Shown piece by piece: positions 18,037 to 26,177 of a stretch of 64,000 nt of DNA. Positions within the stretch are counted from its first letter, which is position 1. Each line of letters begins with the position of its first letter. The position numbers and the translations under genes are program-made. The notes beneath the pieces were generated by a model. That model was not told the origin of the DNA and ran no database searches. It saw nothing but the letters and a program-made list of their open reading frames with translations. Source of the DNA: an uncultured Pelagibacteraceae bacterium (GTDB lineage: Bacteria > Pseudomonadota > Alphaproteobacteria > Pelagibacterales > Pelagibacteraceae); the NCBI GenBank assembly GCA_902587755.1, contig CACIMN010000002.1, forward strand, positions 124,001 to 188,000, written 5' to 3'.

Positions 18037-18060
18037 AAACGAGAGGGTAAACGAGAGGGT
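18037..18060 (+). repeat. tandem 12-bp motif AAACGAGAGGGT x2 at left inner end
   Basis: Two perfect adjacent copies of AAACGAGAGGGT, followed by TAATGA. A matching, slightly diverged pair is at the other end of the element (20435-20460). Paired sites with 12-base spacing near both attachment sites are what arm-type binding sites of a tyrosine integrase or a directionality factor would look like; the binding protein is not known. Confidence 0.75.
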
Positions 18061-18115
18061 TAATGAAGTTAGTTTTTAAATATGATATTAAAATATTGTT
18101 ATTTGTTTAAATTAT

Positions 18116-18778
18116 ATGAATTTTCTTTTTAAGATAATTACAAAAATAACATTTCTAGGTAAACTAGTAGAAAAGTTAGGATCAAAAGTACCAATAATAT
18201 TTATTTTTATCTCTTTAATTTTTATAGCTTTTTACATTCCTTATGAATATGAAAACATATTAGAATTTACTGAGAAGTATCCCAATGATAATATTGGTTT
18301 TACATTGAATTTATTAAGACCAATAATAATAAATTTCATTATTTTAATTTTAGTAGTAGCGTCTTTTAAAGCTGTAAATGAACAAAAGAGAAAATTAATT
18401 GAAGAAGAAATCGAACGACAAAAAAAAGCTGATGAATTATTAGCAAAAAAAGAAGAGGCTTTAAGAAAAATTACTGAATTAAAAAATTCATCAATAACAA
18501 AAACTACAGAAAAAATAGTTTCAAAAAAAACCGTAGGGGCTATAGGTGGTTCAGTTATAGGTGCTACATTAGGTGGTTCTTTAGGAATAGCTGGAAAATT
18601 CTTAGGTACAATGGTTTTTATAAATGGTGCATGGGTTTTGGCGCCAATAGGTGGTTTGTTGGGATATATAGCTGTAAAAAAAATTAATAAAAAAAAGGAA
18701 GAAAAAGAAGAGCATAAAAAAATAAAAGAGTATGGTGAAAATATTAATGATCAAACCAGAAATAAAAAAAATGATTGA
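18116..18778 (+). CDS. glycine-zipper membrane protein, element cargo, unknown function
   Basis: 220 residues, not recognised as a known family. Two hydrophobic helices near the N terminus (about 25-42, IIFIFISLIFIAFYI; about 68-84, IIINFIILILVVA), then a charged coiled coil (about 88-122, QKRKLIEEEIERQKKADELL). A Gly/Ala-rich hydrophobic stretch (about 140-185, GAIGGSVIGATLGGSLG ... LAPIGGLLGYIAV) follows with GxxxG spacing like a glycine zipper. The tail (186-220) is Lys/Glu-rich. It is the first gene of the tRNA-Pro element, 57 bases before the helicase and in the same direction. Membrane insertion or pore formation is an inference from the zipper only. Confidence 0.75.
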   Translation: MNFLFKIITKITFLGKLVEKLGSKVPIIFIFISLIFIAFYIPYEYENILEFTEKYPNDNIGFTLNLLRPIIINFIILILVVASFKAVNEQKRKLIEEEIERQKKADELLAKKEEALRKITELKNSSITKTTEKIVSKKTVGAIGGSVIGATLGGSLGIAGKFLGTMVFINGAWVLAPIGGLLGYIAVKKINKKKEEKEEHKKIKEYGENINDQTRNKKND

Positions 18779-18835
18779 AGTTTTGATTGCAATTGAATTA
18801 ATTTTTTTAACATATAATTTAGTTAGTGACTAATT

Positions 18836-20431
18836 ATGAATTACGTCACACAATTTGATCTTGGAACAGTTTTACCTAAAAATTTTTATGAGTCTAAGCA
18901 GTTTAAACAATTAAGAAGTAATTTAGAAAACTCGAAAAAATCATACTTTCTGACAGGAAAAGCAGGAACTGGCAAATCTACATTTGTTGAATATTTTAGA
19001 TTAAATACTAATAAAAATGTTATGATACTTGCCTATACGGGTATTGTAGCAATTAAATGTAGAGGAAGAACAATTCACTCTTTTTTTGGCTTTCCACATC
19101 ATATTTTAAAAAAAAAAGATTGTAAAATTTCAAGAAATCAAGAATTTTTAAAAGCATTAAATACATTAATTATAGATGAAGTTTCTATGGTTAATCCAAA
19201 TTTAATGGATGCAATTGATCAATCTTTAAAAATTAATAGAGGAAACGATTTGCCTTTTGGTGGTGTTCAAATGTTGTTCGTAGGGGATGTATTTCAACTG
19301 TCACCTATAGCAAAGGATAAAGAAAAAGAAGTTTTGGACAAGATGTATCCCGATGGTAATTTTTTTTTTAATTCAAAATGGTTTAAGATTTTAGATCCAA
19401 AAAGAATCGAATTTGAAAAAATTTTTAGACAAAAAGACTTATCTTTCATTCAAAAATTAGAAAATATAAGAAGAAATGAGATTTCAGATGAGGTTCTTAA
19501 TTTCTTTAATAAAAGAGTTAATAAAAAAGTTACCAACGATAATGTTAGTTATGATGATAGATTAAATAATTTAATCAAAAAATATCCAAAAACATTTGAA
19601 AAATGGAGAAACTACAATGATGAAGATCAAAGTAAAGATATGAATGAAATCAAATTAAAATTTCCAAAGGCGTATAAAAAATGGTCATTAAAAGAAGATA
19701 ATGCCTTAAAAAAACTTCTAAATGATAAAAAAGATATATTTGAGATTTCCAAACTTTTTCAAAGAAAACCTTCCGCTGTCTCATCAAGAATAATTAAATT
19801 TGAAGATGAAAATTTAGAAAATATACCTGATGGTCTTATATTATTAGCTCCAACTAATAGAAGAACTTTTCAAATAAATCATATTAAGCTAAATAATTTA
19901 GCCTCACCTGAATTTACTTTTAAAGGAAAAATTACAGGTTCATTTAAAACAAGCGATATGATGTCTGAATTAGAATTAAAATTGAAAGTTGGAGCACAAA
20001 TTATGCTTACCAAAAATGATCCTTATGGTCAGTGGGTAAATGGTACAATAGGGTTTGTAGATAAATTAGAAAAAGATCAAATTATTGTAAAAATTGGCAA
20101 TAAAACATGTCAAGTTGAAAAAGTCTTGTGGGAAAAATTTGATTATTTTTTAAAAGATGGAAAATTTGAACCAAAAGTAATAGGAACATTTGAACAATAT
20201 CCAATTAGGCTAGCCTGGGCAGCAACTATTCATAAATGTCAGGGTCAAACTTTTGAAAAAGCAATTGTAGATTTTGATTCAGGTTCATTTGCTCATGGCA
20301 TGACTTATGTAGCCTTAAGCAGAGTTAAATCTTTAGATGGATTAAATCTTATTAGACCAATCAAATCTAGTGATATTAGGTTTGATGATAGAATTTATAA
20401 ATTTCAGAATACTGTAGAGTTATTTAATTAA
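18836..20431 (+). CDS. Pif1-like superfamily 1 helicase with inserted Myb/SANT-like segment
   Basis: 531 residues. Pif1/RecD-type 5'-3' helicase motifs: Walker A TGKAGTGKST (40-49), AYTGIVAI with RTIHSFF (66-84), Walker B LIIDEVSM (111-118), VGDVFQLSPI (149-158), and C-terminal WAATIHKCQGQTFEKAIVD (461-479) with YVALSRVKSL (491-500). Between the ATPase halves (about 240-322) is an extra piece: two related lines (KYPKTFEKWRNYNDED, 249-264; KFPKAYKKWSLKEDNALKKL, 275-294) leading into EISKLFQRKPSAVSSRI, which reads like a Myb/SANT or GcrA-type helix-turn-helix. It could unwind DNA during transfer or replication of the element, or act in defence; neither is shown. It belongs to the tRNA-Pro element. 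Confidence 0.9.
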   Translation: MNYVTQFDLGTVLPKNFYESKQFKQLRSNLENSKKSYFLTGKAGTGKSTFVEYFRLNTNKNVMILAYTGIVAIKCRGRTIHSFFGFPHHILKKKDCKISRNQEFLKALNTLIIDEVSMVNPNLMDAIDQSLKINRGNDLPFGGVQMLFVGDVFQLSPIAKDKEKEVLDKMYPDGNFFFNSKWFKILDPKRIEFEKIFRQKDLSFIQKLENIRRNEISDEVLNFFNKRVNKKVTNDNVSYDDRLNNLIKKYPKTFEKWRNYNDEDQSKDMNEIKLKFPKAYKKWSLKEDNALKKLLNDKKDIFEISKLFQRKPSAVSSRIIKFEDENLENIPDGLILLAPTNRRTFQINHIKLNNLASPEFTFKGKITGSFKTSDMMSELELKLKVGAQIMLTKNDPYGQWVNGTIGFVDKLEKDQIIVKIGNKTCQVEKVLWEKFDYFLKDGKFEPKVIGTFEQYPIRLAWAATIHKCQGQTFEKAIVDFDSGSFAHGMTYVALSRVKSLDGLNLIRPIKSSDIRFDDRIYKFQNTVELFN

Positions 20432-20434
20432 ATT

Positions 20435-20460
20435 AAACGAGAGGATTTTGAGAGGGTTAA
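20435..20460 (+). repeat. paired GAGAGG motif at right inner end
   Basis: AAACGAGAGG (20435-20444), then five bases, then GAGAGGGTTAA (20450-20460). This aligns with the left-end block (AAACGAGAGG at 18037, GAGAGGGTTAA at 18052) with the same spacing; only the bases between the two motifs differ. It begins four bases after the helicase stop codon and has the same orientation as the left block. Confidence 0.7.
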
Positions 20461-20587
20461 CGATAAGTCAATTTGATATATCACTCACCAATCAACGATT
20501 ATTTTATGGGTAAAATGTCAATTTTTCTAATTCAATTATTAGATGAATTGGTATAAACACTTTACAAATCGGAAGTTTGTTGGATAA

Positions 20588-20616
20588 GTTCGAATCCTGC
20601 CACTCCGACCATCATT
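20588..20616 (+). repeat. right attachment-site repeat (attR), 3' tRNA-Pro fragment
   Basis: Exact copy of 17972-18000, containing half the T arm and the acceptor 3' strand with CCA of tRNA-Pro. The 40 bases before it (TTGGTATAAACACTTTACAA and onward) show only a vague tRNA-like D-arm (TTGGTA) and no acceptor partner, so this is not a functional tRNA. The NDUFS4-like start codon follows one base later. Confidence 0.9.
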
Positions 20617-20617
20617 T

Positions 20618-20899
20618 ATGAAAAAAGCAATTATTTACATTCCAAATAAAAATCCAATGCAATCTGGATTAGCAAAAAATAATAAATGGATTTTACAATT
20701 CAAAACAAAAGATCCAACAAAAAACCCTTTAATGGGCTGGGAAAGTTCATCTGATACTTATACTGAGCTAAAATTAGAATTTTCTTCTAAAGAATTAGCA
20801 ATCAATTATGCAAAAAAAAAGAAAATTGATTTTGAATTGATTGAACCTCGTAAAAGAAAAACAGTAAAAAAATCTTACGCTGATAATTTTTTAAAGTAA
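20618..20899 (+). CDS. complex I accessory subunit, NDUFS4-like (ETC complex I subunit family)
   Basis: 93-residue protein of the family related to mitochondrial NDUFS4, an accessory subunit of NADH:ubiquinone oxidoreductase found in alphaproteobacteria. Segments seen are ARIY-equivalent KAIIYIPNKNPMQSGLAK, WILQFKTKD, NPLMGWESSSDTYTEL and FSSKELAINYAKKKKIDFELIEP. It begins one base after the right repeat of the element; before insertion it would have been 22 bases after tRNA-Pro and probably read from the tRNA promoter, so the insertion may have changed its expression. It ends three bases before the sbmA-like gene. Confidence 0.9.
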   Translation: MKKAIIYIPNKNPMQSGLAKNNKWILQFKTKDPTKNPLMGWESSSDTYTELKLEFSSKELAINYAKKKKIDFELIEPRKRKTVKKSYADNFLK

Positions 20900-20902
20900 A
20901 CT

Positions 20903-21895
20903 ATGTTTAGATTTTTTACAGAAAGAAATTGGTTTATCTGGTCATGGTTAGGTTCGGCAATTATTTTGTCATCTCTTTGGATACAGGTAAAGATTGATGT
21001 AAAAATTAATGAATGGTTTGGTGAATTTTATGACATGATTCAAAAAGCCTTAGGTGCGCCAAATTCAATTACTATCGAAGAGTATTGGGCTAGCCTGTTG
21101 TCATTTATTATATTAGCTGCCATGTATGTTGGTGTTGCTGTAATTGTCAGTTTTTTTACTTCACACTATTTATTTAGATGGAGAACAGCTATGGTCGAAT
21201 GGTATCACAGTGTATATGATAAAGCTCGAAAAATTGAAGGAGCAGCTCAAAGAGTTCAAGAAGATACTATTAAATTTTCTAGAATAATGGAGTCTCTAGG
21301 AACTAGCTTAATTGAAGCTTTAATGATACTTATTGAATTTATGCCTATATTATTTGGATTAAGTATAGGTATACCAATTTTCTTTTTTGGAGATTGGGAT
21401 TATGGATTAATAGTAGGTGCTTTAATTTGGTCAGTTGGTGGCACAATTTTTTTAATTTTACTTGGTTTAATTTTAAGGTTAGTAGGTGTTGAGTATGATC
21501 TTCAAAAGAAGGAAGCGGCTTATAGAAAAATACTTGTAATTGCAGAAGATGATGGAACTGTAAGACCTAAAACTATTGAAGAATTATTTGATGGTGTAAG
21601 AAGTATTCATTTTTTAAGTTATATTAGATATTTGTATTTTAATATAGGAAGAATAGCTTATTTACAGGCTAACGTTTTGTCTGCGTATGTTTTTTTAGCT
21701 CCTGCTATAGTCGCTGGCGCAGTTACTCTTGGTGTTATGCAGCAAATAATAAGAGCATTTGGTAGAGTAGAGGGGTCAATGCAATACATATTAAAAGCTT
21801 GGCCCACAATTATAGAACTTGCAAGTGTATATAAACGTCTAAGAGAATTTGAGTCTAAAATAAATCAAGAAGATTTAATTGATGAAAAAGTTTAA
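20903..21895 (+). CDS. sbmA: SbmA/BacA-like peptide transporter
   Basis: Inner-membrane protein, 330 residues, with SbmA_BacA family signatures: RWRTAMVEWYHSVYDKAR, IEGAAQRVQEDTIKFSRIME, DWDYGLIVGALIWSVGGT and FGRVEGSMQYILKAWPTIIELASVYKRLREFE. Relatives are proton-driven importers of peptides such as bleomycin, microcins and proline-rich peptides, and contribute to long-chain lipid phenotypes in rhizobia. It lacks an ATP-binding domain. Its stop overlaps the glpX start (TAATG). The substrate in this free-living organism is unknown. Confidence 0.93.
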   Translation: MFRFFTERNWFIWSWLGSAIILSSLWIQVKIDVKINEWFGEFYDMIQKALGAPNSITIEEYWASLLSFIILAAMYVGVAVIVSFFTSHYLFRWRTAMVEWYHSVYDKARKIEGAAQRVQEDTIKFSRIMESLGTSLIEALMILIEFMPILFGLSIGIPIFFFGDWDYGLIVGALIWSVGGTIFLILLGLILRLVGVEYDLQKKEAAYRKILVIAEDDGTVRPKTIEELFDGVRSIHFLSYIRYLYFNIGRIAYLQANVLSAYVFLAPAIVAGAVTLGVMQQIIRAFGRVEGSMQYILKAWPTIIELASVYKRLREFESKINQEDLIDEKV

Positions 21896-22836
21896 TGGCA
21901 ATCGACAAAAATTTTATTGATCAATTTATTAAAGTTACTTCTAAAGCAGCACTATCCTCTTCATATTTAGTTGGTAAAAATGATAAAGTTGCAGCTGATA
22001 AAGCTGCTGTGGATTCTATGAGATCAGAGTTAAATAAAATGAATATTCAAGGTAAAATAGTTATTGGTGAGGGTGAATTAGATGAAGCGCCAATGTTATA
22101 TATTGGTGAAAAAGTTGGCAATAAAAATGGACCTGAGCTAGATATAGCTGTTGATCCTTTAGAAGGTACAAATTTTGCTGCAAATAATCTTCCAGGAGCT
22201 CTTTCAGTAATTGCCATTTCAGAAAAAAATAATTTATTGAATGCTCCTGAAACTTATATGGAGAAAATTTCAACTAGAGTAACAGAAAAAAATGTTATTG
22301 ATTTAGATTATTCAGTCAAAAAAAATATTAGTAATTTAAGTGACTATTTAAATAAAAATCCTGAAAATATTACTGCGTGTATACTTGATAGGCCCAGACA
22401 TGTAAAAATAATTGATGAGTTAAAAAGAATGAAAGTTAAACTTAAATTAATTTCAGATGGTGATGTTTCTGGAGCTTTATTGGTAACAGAGAATAGACAC
22501 AATGTTGATATATTTTTGGGAATTGGAGGTGGTCCAGAAGGAGTATTAGCTGCTTCAGCTTTAGACACCTTTGGTTGCAGTTTTCAAGGAAGATTTTTAT
22601 TTGAAACTGATGAAGATAAATCTAGAGCAAAAAAAATGGGTATAAATGATCTAAAAAAAAAATATGAATTAAATGAAATTGTTTCTGGTGATTCTATTTT
22701 TTGTGCAACTGGTATAACTTCTGGTGATCTAGTTTCGGGTATAGAAATTCAAGACAATGAATTTATTTCAGAGACATTAGTGACACACAAATCTTCTGGT
22801 CTTAAAAAGGTGATAAAACTAAAACAAAATATATAA
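21895..22836 (+). CDS. glpX: fructose-1,6-bisphosphatase class II
   Basis: Gluconeogenic phosphatase of the GlpX type. Metal-site motif GEGELDEAPMLYIGE (about 55-69) and DIAVDPLEGTN (about 80-91), with GGGPEGVLAASAL in the second half. The 313 residues are normal. Start shares a base with the sbmA stop. tRNA-Glu follows 47 bases downstream; no clear hairpin terminator is seen in that gap. Confidence 0.95.
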   Translation: MAIDKNFIDQFIKVTSKAALSSSYLVGKNDKVAADKAAVDSMRSELNKMNIQGKIVIGEGELDEAPMLYIGEKVGNKNGPELDIAVDPLEGTNFAANNLPGALSVIAISEKNNLLNAPETYMEKISTRVTEKNVIDLDYSVKKNISNLSDYLNKNPENITACILDRPRHVKIIDELKRMKVKLKLISDGDVSGALLVTENRHNVDIFLGIGGGPEGVLAASALDTFGCSFQGRFLFETDEDKSRAKKMGINDLKKKYELNEIVSGDSIFCATGITSGDLVSGIEIQDNEFISETLVTHKSSGLKKVIKLKQNI

Positions 22837-22883
22837 TGATAAGCTTGATTAATTATTCATTTTACAATAAAAAGCAGCAATTT

Positions 22884-22958
22884 GGTCCCTTCGTCTATCG
22901 GTTAGGACACGTGGTTTTCATCCTCGAAAGAGGGGTTCGATTCCCCTAGGGACCGCCA
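22884..22958 (+). tRNA. tRNA-Glu (anticodon TTC)
   Basis: 75 nt with acceptor GGTCCCT/AGGGACC, discriminator G, encoded CCA, D stem GTCT/GGAC, T arm AGGGG/CCCCT. The anticodon stem CGTGG/CCTCG has a U-U mismatch at the middle pair (29-41), which is unusual. The GIY-YIG gene starts only five bases after the CCA. Confidence 0.96.
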
Positions 22959-22963
22959 AAAAA

Positions 22964-23215
22964 ATGTACCACTATGTATATATCCTTAAAACAATAGAAG
23001 GGTGTATTAATAAAACTTATGTTGGTTATACCACAGACCTAATTTCAAGATTAAAAAAACACAATTCTTCAAAAGGAGCAAAAGCTACTAGAGGTTATAA
23101 GTGGAAAATAATTTACAAAAAAAAATTTTTATCAAAATCTAAAGCTTTATCATTTGAATATAATCTTAAAAAAGATAGAAAAAAAAGGTTATTCATAATA
23201 AAAGAGTTAGAATAG
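22964..23215 (+). CDS. GIY-YIG domain protein (UPF0213-like)
   Basis: 83-residue single GIY-YIG nuclease domain: YVYIL (residues 4-8), TYVGYTTDLISRLKKHN (19-35, with the Arg), KGAKATRG, and the terminal Glu in LSFEYNLKK. Such stand-alone proteins are widespread; the nuclease activity and role of most are not known. The ATG lies five bases after the encoded CCA of tRNA-Glu, so after tRNA processing the mRNA would be almost leaderless. The next gene starts eight bases downstream. Confidence 0.88.
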   Translation: MYHYVYILKTIEGCINKTYVGYTTDLISRLKKHNSSKGAKATRGYKWKIIYKKKFLSKSKALSFEYNLKKDRKKRLFIIKELE

Positions 23216-23222
23216 ATAGTAT

Positions 23223-25328
23223 ATGAAAATAGCAACAATTCTTCCATATAAAGAAAATTATACATTTTCAAAAGCACAAGCAGCAGCAATATGGGTTTGT
23301 GATTTTTTTAAATATTCCAAATACCAAAATAGAAATTATATATTTGGAAATACCAATACAAAAGACTACCTAACAAAAAATTATATTAATATTAATATTA
23401 GCAATCTTAAGTCTAAATTATCAAGTACAACTAAAGAATATTGCAAAAATATAATAAATAAAATTAAAGATGAAAATTTTGATATTATTGAAATACACAA
23501 TAGACCATTAATATTCAATTATTTAAAAAAAAAAATAAATTCAAAATATATTTTATATTTCCATAATGACCCTTTATCAATGAACGGATCAAAAACATCA
23601 AATGAAAGATTAAATTTACTTATAGGTTTAGACAAGATAGTATTTGTAAGTAAATGGGTTCAGGATAGATTTTTTATAGATTTGGACAAAAAACTTTCAG
23701 ATAAAACAGAGATTGTTTACCCAAGCATCCAGAAAATTAAAAAAAAAAACAAAAAAGAAAAAAAAATTACATTTGTCGGAAAATTAAATACATCAAAAGG
23801 TTATGATATTTACAAAGATGCAATAACTAAAATACTAGATGAATATCAAGATTGGAAAGCATATTCTATTGGAGATGAAGATAGAAAAAGACCCATTATA
23901 AATCATCACAATCATCAAGAATTAGGTTTTCTTAAACATAAAGAAGTTTTAAATTTTTTAAATAAATCTGAAATTGCTGTTGTACCATCTAGGTGGGAAG
24001 AACCTTTTGGCAGAACTGCGCTTGAATCATCTTCAAGGGCATGCGCAACTATTATATCAAATAGAGGTGGGTTGCCTGAAACTACTGATCACTGCATTAT
24101 TTTAAAAAAAATAAATTCAAAGGAACTTTATAAAGAAATTAAGAAATTAATTTTAAACCCAAAATTAAGAAAAAAAATACAAAATAATGGTTTTAAGAAT
24201 ATTAAACATCTTGTTAAAAATAATTCTGAATTAATAGATAGAATAAGAAATAGTTTAATTCAAAATTTTAGTCTTAATTATATAAGAAATAAATTAAGAA
24301 TTATAAACATATATAATACTGGACAAAAAAATTTCCATAGACTTTACAATATTTCATTAGGAAAGAAATTTACAAATGGTTTCATAAGAAATGGGCATGA
24401 CGTTCTAGAAATTAGTGATCGCGATTTCATTAGGCAAAATAGAAATATATTCCAAGCAAAAAATATTGACAAATTCCAAGATTATTTAGTTAATACATCA
24501 AAAAATTATAATCCTGACCTAATTTTTTTTGGTCACACACAAAATATATCGCCAGAAACTATAAGAGAATTCAAAAATTTAAATGATAAGTTAATAATTT
24601 CTCAATGGAATGAAGATCCTGTTATGAAGAGTTTAAATTATTCAAAAAAAAATATAGAAAATATTAGAAAATATTCGGAAATAGTAGATCACAATTTTGT
24701 GACAACTCATCCAAGTGTTTTAAAAAAACAAAAAATTAATATAAAAAATTTACATTTTTTATTTATACCAGTTGATAAAAATATTGAATGTTTTGATGTT
24801 TCTAAAAAAAATCCAACTAAAGACCTGTTTTATGCGATGAGTCACGGTGTAAATAGAGCAACTCTTAAAAGAGGCAAAGATGACTCAAGAATACATTTTT
24901 TAAATAATCTTATAAAAAAATTAGAAAATATAGATTATGATTTTTATGGTTTCCAAAATAAGGAACCAATATGGGGTAACGATTTTTATAAAGCGTTAGT
25001 TAATTCAAAAATGGGATTAAACTTGAGTAGGGGCCTCCCTACAAAACATTATTCAAGTAATAGAATTGCCTCTCTAATGGGTAATGGGTTACTAACATTT
25101 GTAGATAAAAAAACAGAACTTGATGACATGTTTAATAATAAGGAAATTGTTATGTACGAAAATATAAATGATTTAACAAATAAAATTAATTTTTATAAAA
25201 AAAATAATCACTTAAGATCGAAGATAGCATCAGCTGGACGAAAAAAATATTTTAAATTATTTAATGAACTAAAGACTACAAAATATATTATAGATAAATC
25301 GCTAGGTAGGGAAGCTAATCTTTATTGA
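23223..25328 (+). CDS. two-domain glycosyltransferase (GT4 plus CgeB-like)
   Basis: 701 residues. The N-terminal half (about 1-350) is a GT-B, GT4-type transferase: FVGKLNTSKGYDIYKDAI, LGFLKHKEVLNFL and PSRWEEPFGRTALESSSR with the E-x7-E donor site. The C-terminal half (about 360-700) resembles CgeB/spore-maturation type glycosyltransferases: FFGHTQNISPETI, ISQWNEDP, SKMGLNLSRGLPTKHYSSNR and a final DLTNKINFYKK. No signal peptide. It leads a three-gene set of transferases, so a surface-polysaccharide role is likely. The sugar and acceptor are unknown. The stop overlaps the next ATG. Confidence 0.85.
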   Translation: MKIATILPYKENYTFSKAQAAAIWVCDFFKYSKYQNRNYIFGNTNTKDYLTKNYININISNLKSKLSSTTKEYCKNIINKIKDENFDIIEIHNRPLIFNYLKKKINSKYILYFHNDPLSMNGSKTSNERLNLLIGLDKIVFVSKWVQDRFFIDLDKKLSDKTEIVYPSIQKIKKKNKKEKKITFVGKLNTSKGYDIYKDAITKILDEYQDWKAYSIGDEDRKRPIINHHNHQELGFLKHKEVLNFLNKSEIAVVPSRWEEPFGRTALESSSRACATIISNRGGLPETTDHCIILKKINSKELYKEIKKLILNPKLRKKIQNNGFKNIKHLVKNNSELIDRIRNSLIQNFSLNYIRNKLRIINIYNTGQKNFHRLYNISLGKKFTNGFIRNGHDVLEISDRDFIRQNRNIFQAKNIDKFQDYLVNTSKNYNPDLIFFGHTQNISPETIREFKNLNDKLIISQWNEDPVMKSLNYSKKNIENIRKYSEIVDHNFVTTHPSVLKKQKINIKNLHFLFIPVDKNIECFDVSKKNPTKDLFYAMSHGVNRATLKRGKDDSRIHFLNNLIKKLENIDYDFYGFQNKEPIWGNDFYKALVNSKMGLNLSRGLPTKHYSSNRIASLMGNGLLTFVDKKTELDDMFNNKEIVMYENINDLTNKINFYKKNNHLRSKIASAGRKKYFKLFNELKTTKYIIDKSLGREANLY

Positions 25329-26173
25329 TGAAAATCTCTATAATAGTTCCCACTTTTAACAATCTCAATTATCTAAATTTTTTTTTATCTTCACTTAAAA
25401 AAAATTCATTATATGATCATCAGATAATACTTCATATTAATGATGGTTCGGATGGCACTCTAGATTTCGCTAAAGAAAAAAAAATATTATTTACATATAG
25501 TAAAAATAATATTGGTTTATGTAGCTCTTTGAATAAAGCTGCTCAATTGGTTAATTCAAATTATATTCTTTATGCTCATGATGATATGTTTTTTTGTAAA
25601 AATTGGGATCTACATTTAGAAAATGAAATTAAGAAATTTCCGGATAATTTATTTTATTTAACTGGTACAAATGTGTCTATTAATAGTGGACTTATAAATT
25701 TTGACTGTGGGTCAGCGCCAGAGAATTTTAATGAAAAAAAGTTTGATGAATTTTGCAAAAATGACTTAAGTAAAGATTTGCAAGGATCTCATTGGGCACC
25801 ACATTTAATTCATAAAGATCTATGGAAAAATATAGGTGGATTTAGTGAAGAATTTAATCCTGGAGATGGTTCAGACCCAGATTTTTGTATGAAGTTATGG
25901 AATAAAAATGTTAGAGTTTTTAAAACAATATCAAAATTTAAGGTATATCATTTTAGCTCCATAACAACTCGGAAAGGTATGATTAAATTGAATAATGGCA
26001 CCAAAACATTCACTCTTAAATATGGTTTTAATCCAAGATATTTTAGAAAATATTATTTAAAAGGTGATGGTTCAAATCACTATAATGGACCATTAAATAA
26101 TCCAAAGATGAATCTTGAAATGTTTGTTGATTACTTAATTAATAAACTTAAATTTATCTATTATAAGATTTAA
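25328..26173 (+). CDS. family 2 glycosyltransferase
   Basis: GT-A fold transferase of about 281 residues: ISIIVPTFNNLNYLNFFL at the N terminus, LHINDGSDGT, the DxD-type site YAHDDMFF, and ED-like LQGSHWAPHLIHKDLW with GGFSEEFNPGDGSDPDF. Start taken at ATG 25328, which shares one base with the preceding stop (TGATG). It sits between the two-domain transferase and the fucosyltransferase-like gene and probably adds a sugar to the same surface glycan. Confidence 0.88.
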   Translation: MKISIIVPTFNNLNYLNFFLSSLKKNSLYDHQIILHINDGSDGTLDFAKEKKILFTYSKNNIGLCSSLNKAAQLVNSNYILYAHDDMFFCKNWDLHLENEIKKFPDNLFYLTGTNVSINSGLINFDCGSAPENFNEKKFDEFCKNDLSKDLQGSHWAPHLIHKDLWKNIGGFSEEFNPGDGSDPDFCMKLWNKNVRVFKTISKFKVYHFSSITTRKGMIKLNNGTKTFTLKYGFNPRYFRKYYLKGDGSNHYNGPLNNPKMNLEMFVDYLINKLKFIYYKI

Positions 26174-26177
26174 TTAA

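Noticed and set aside
20588-20616. Possible second tRNA-Pro gene
   Set aside because: Only the 3' half is present; no matching acceptor 5' strand or anticodon arm.
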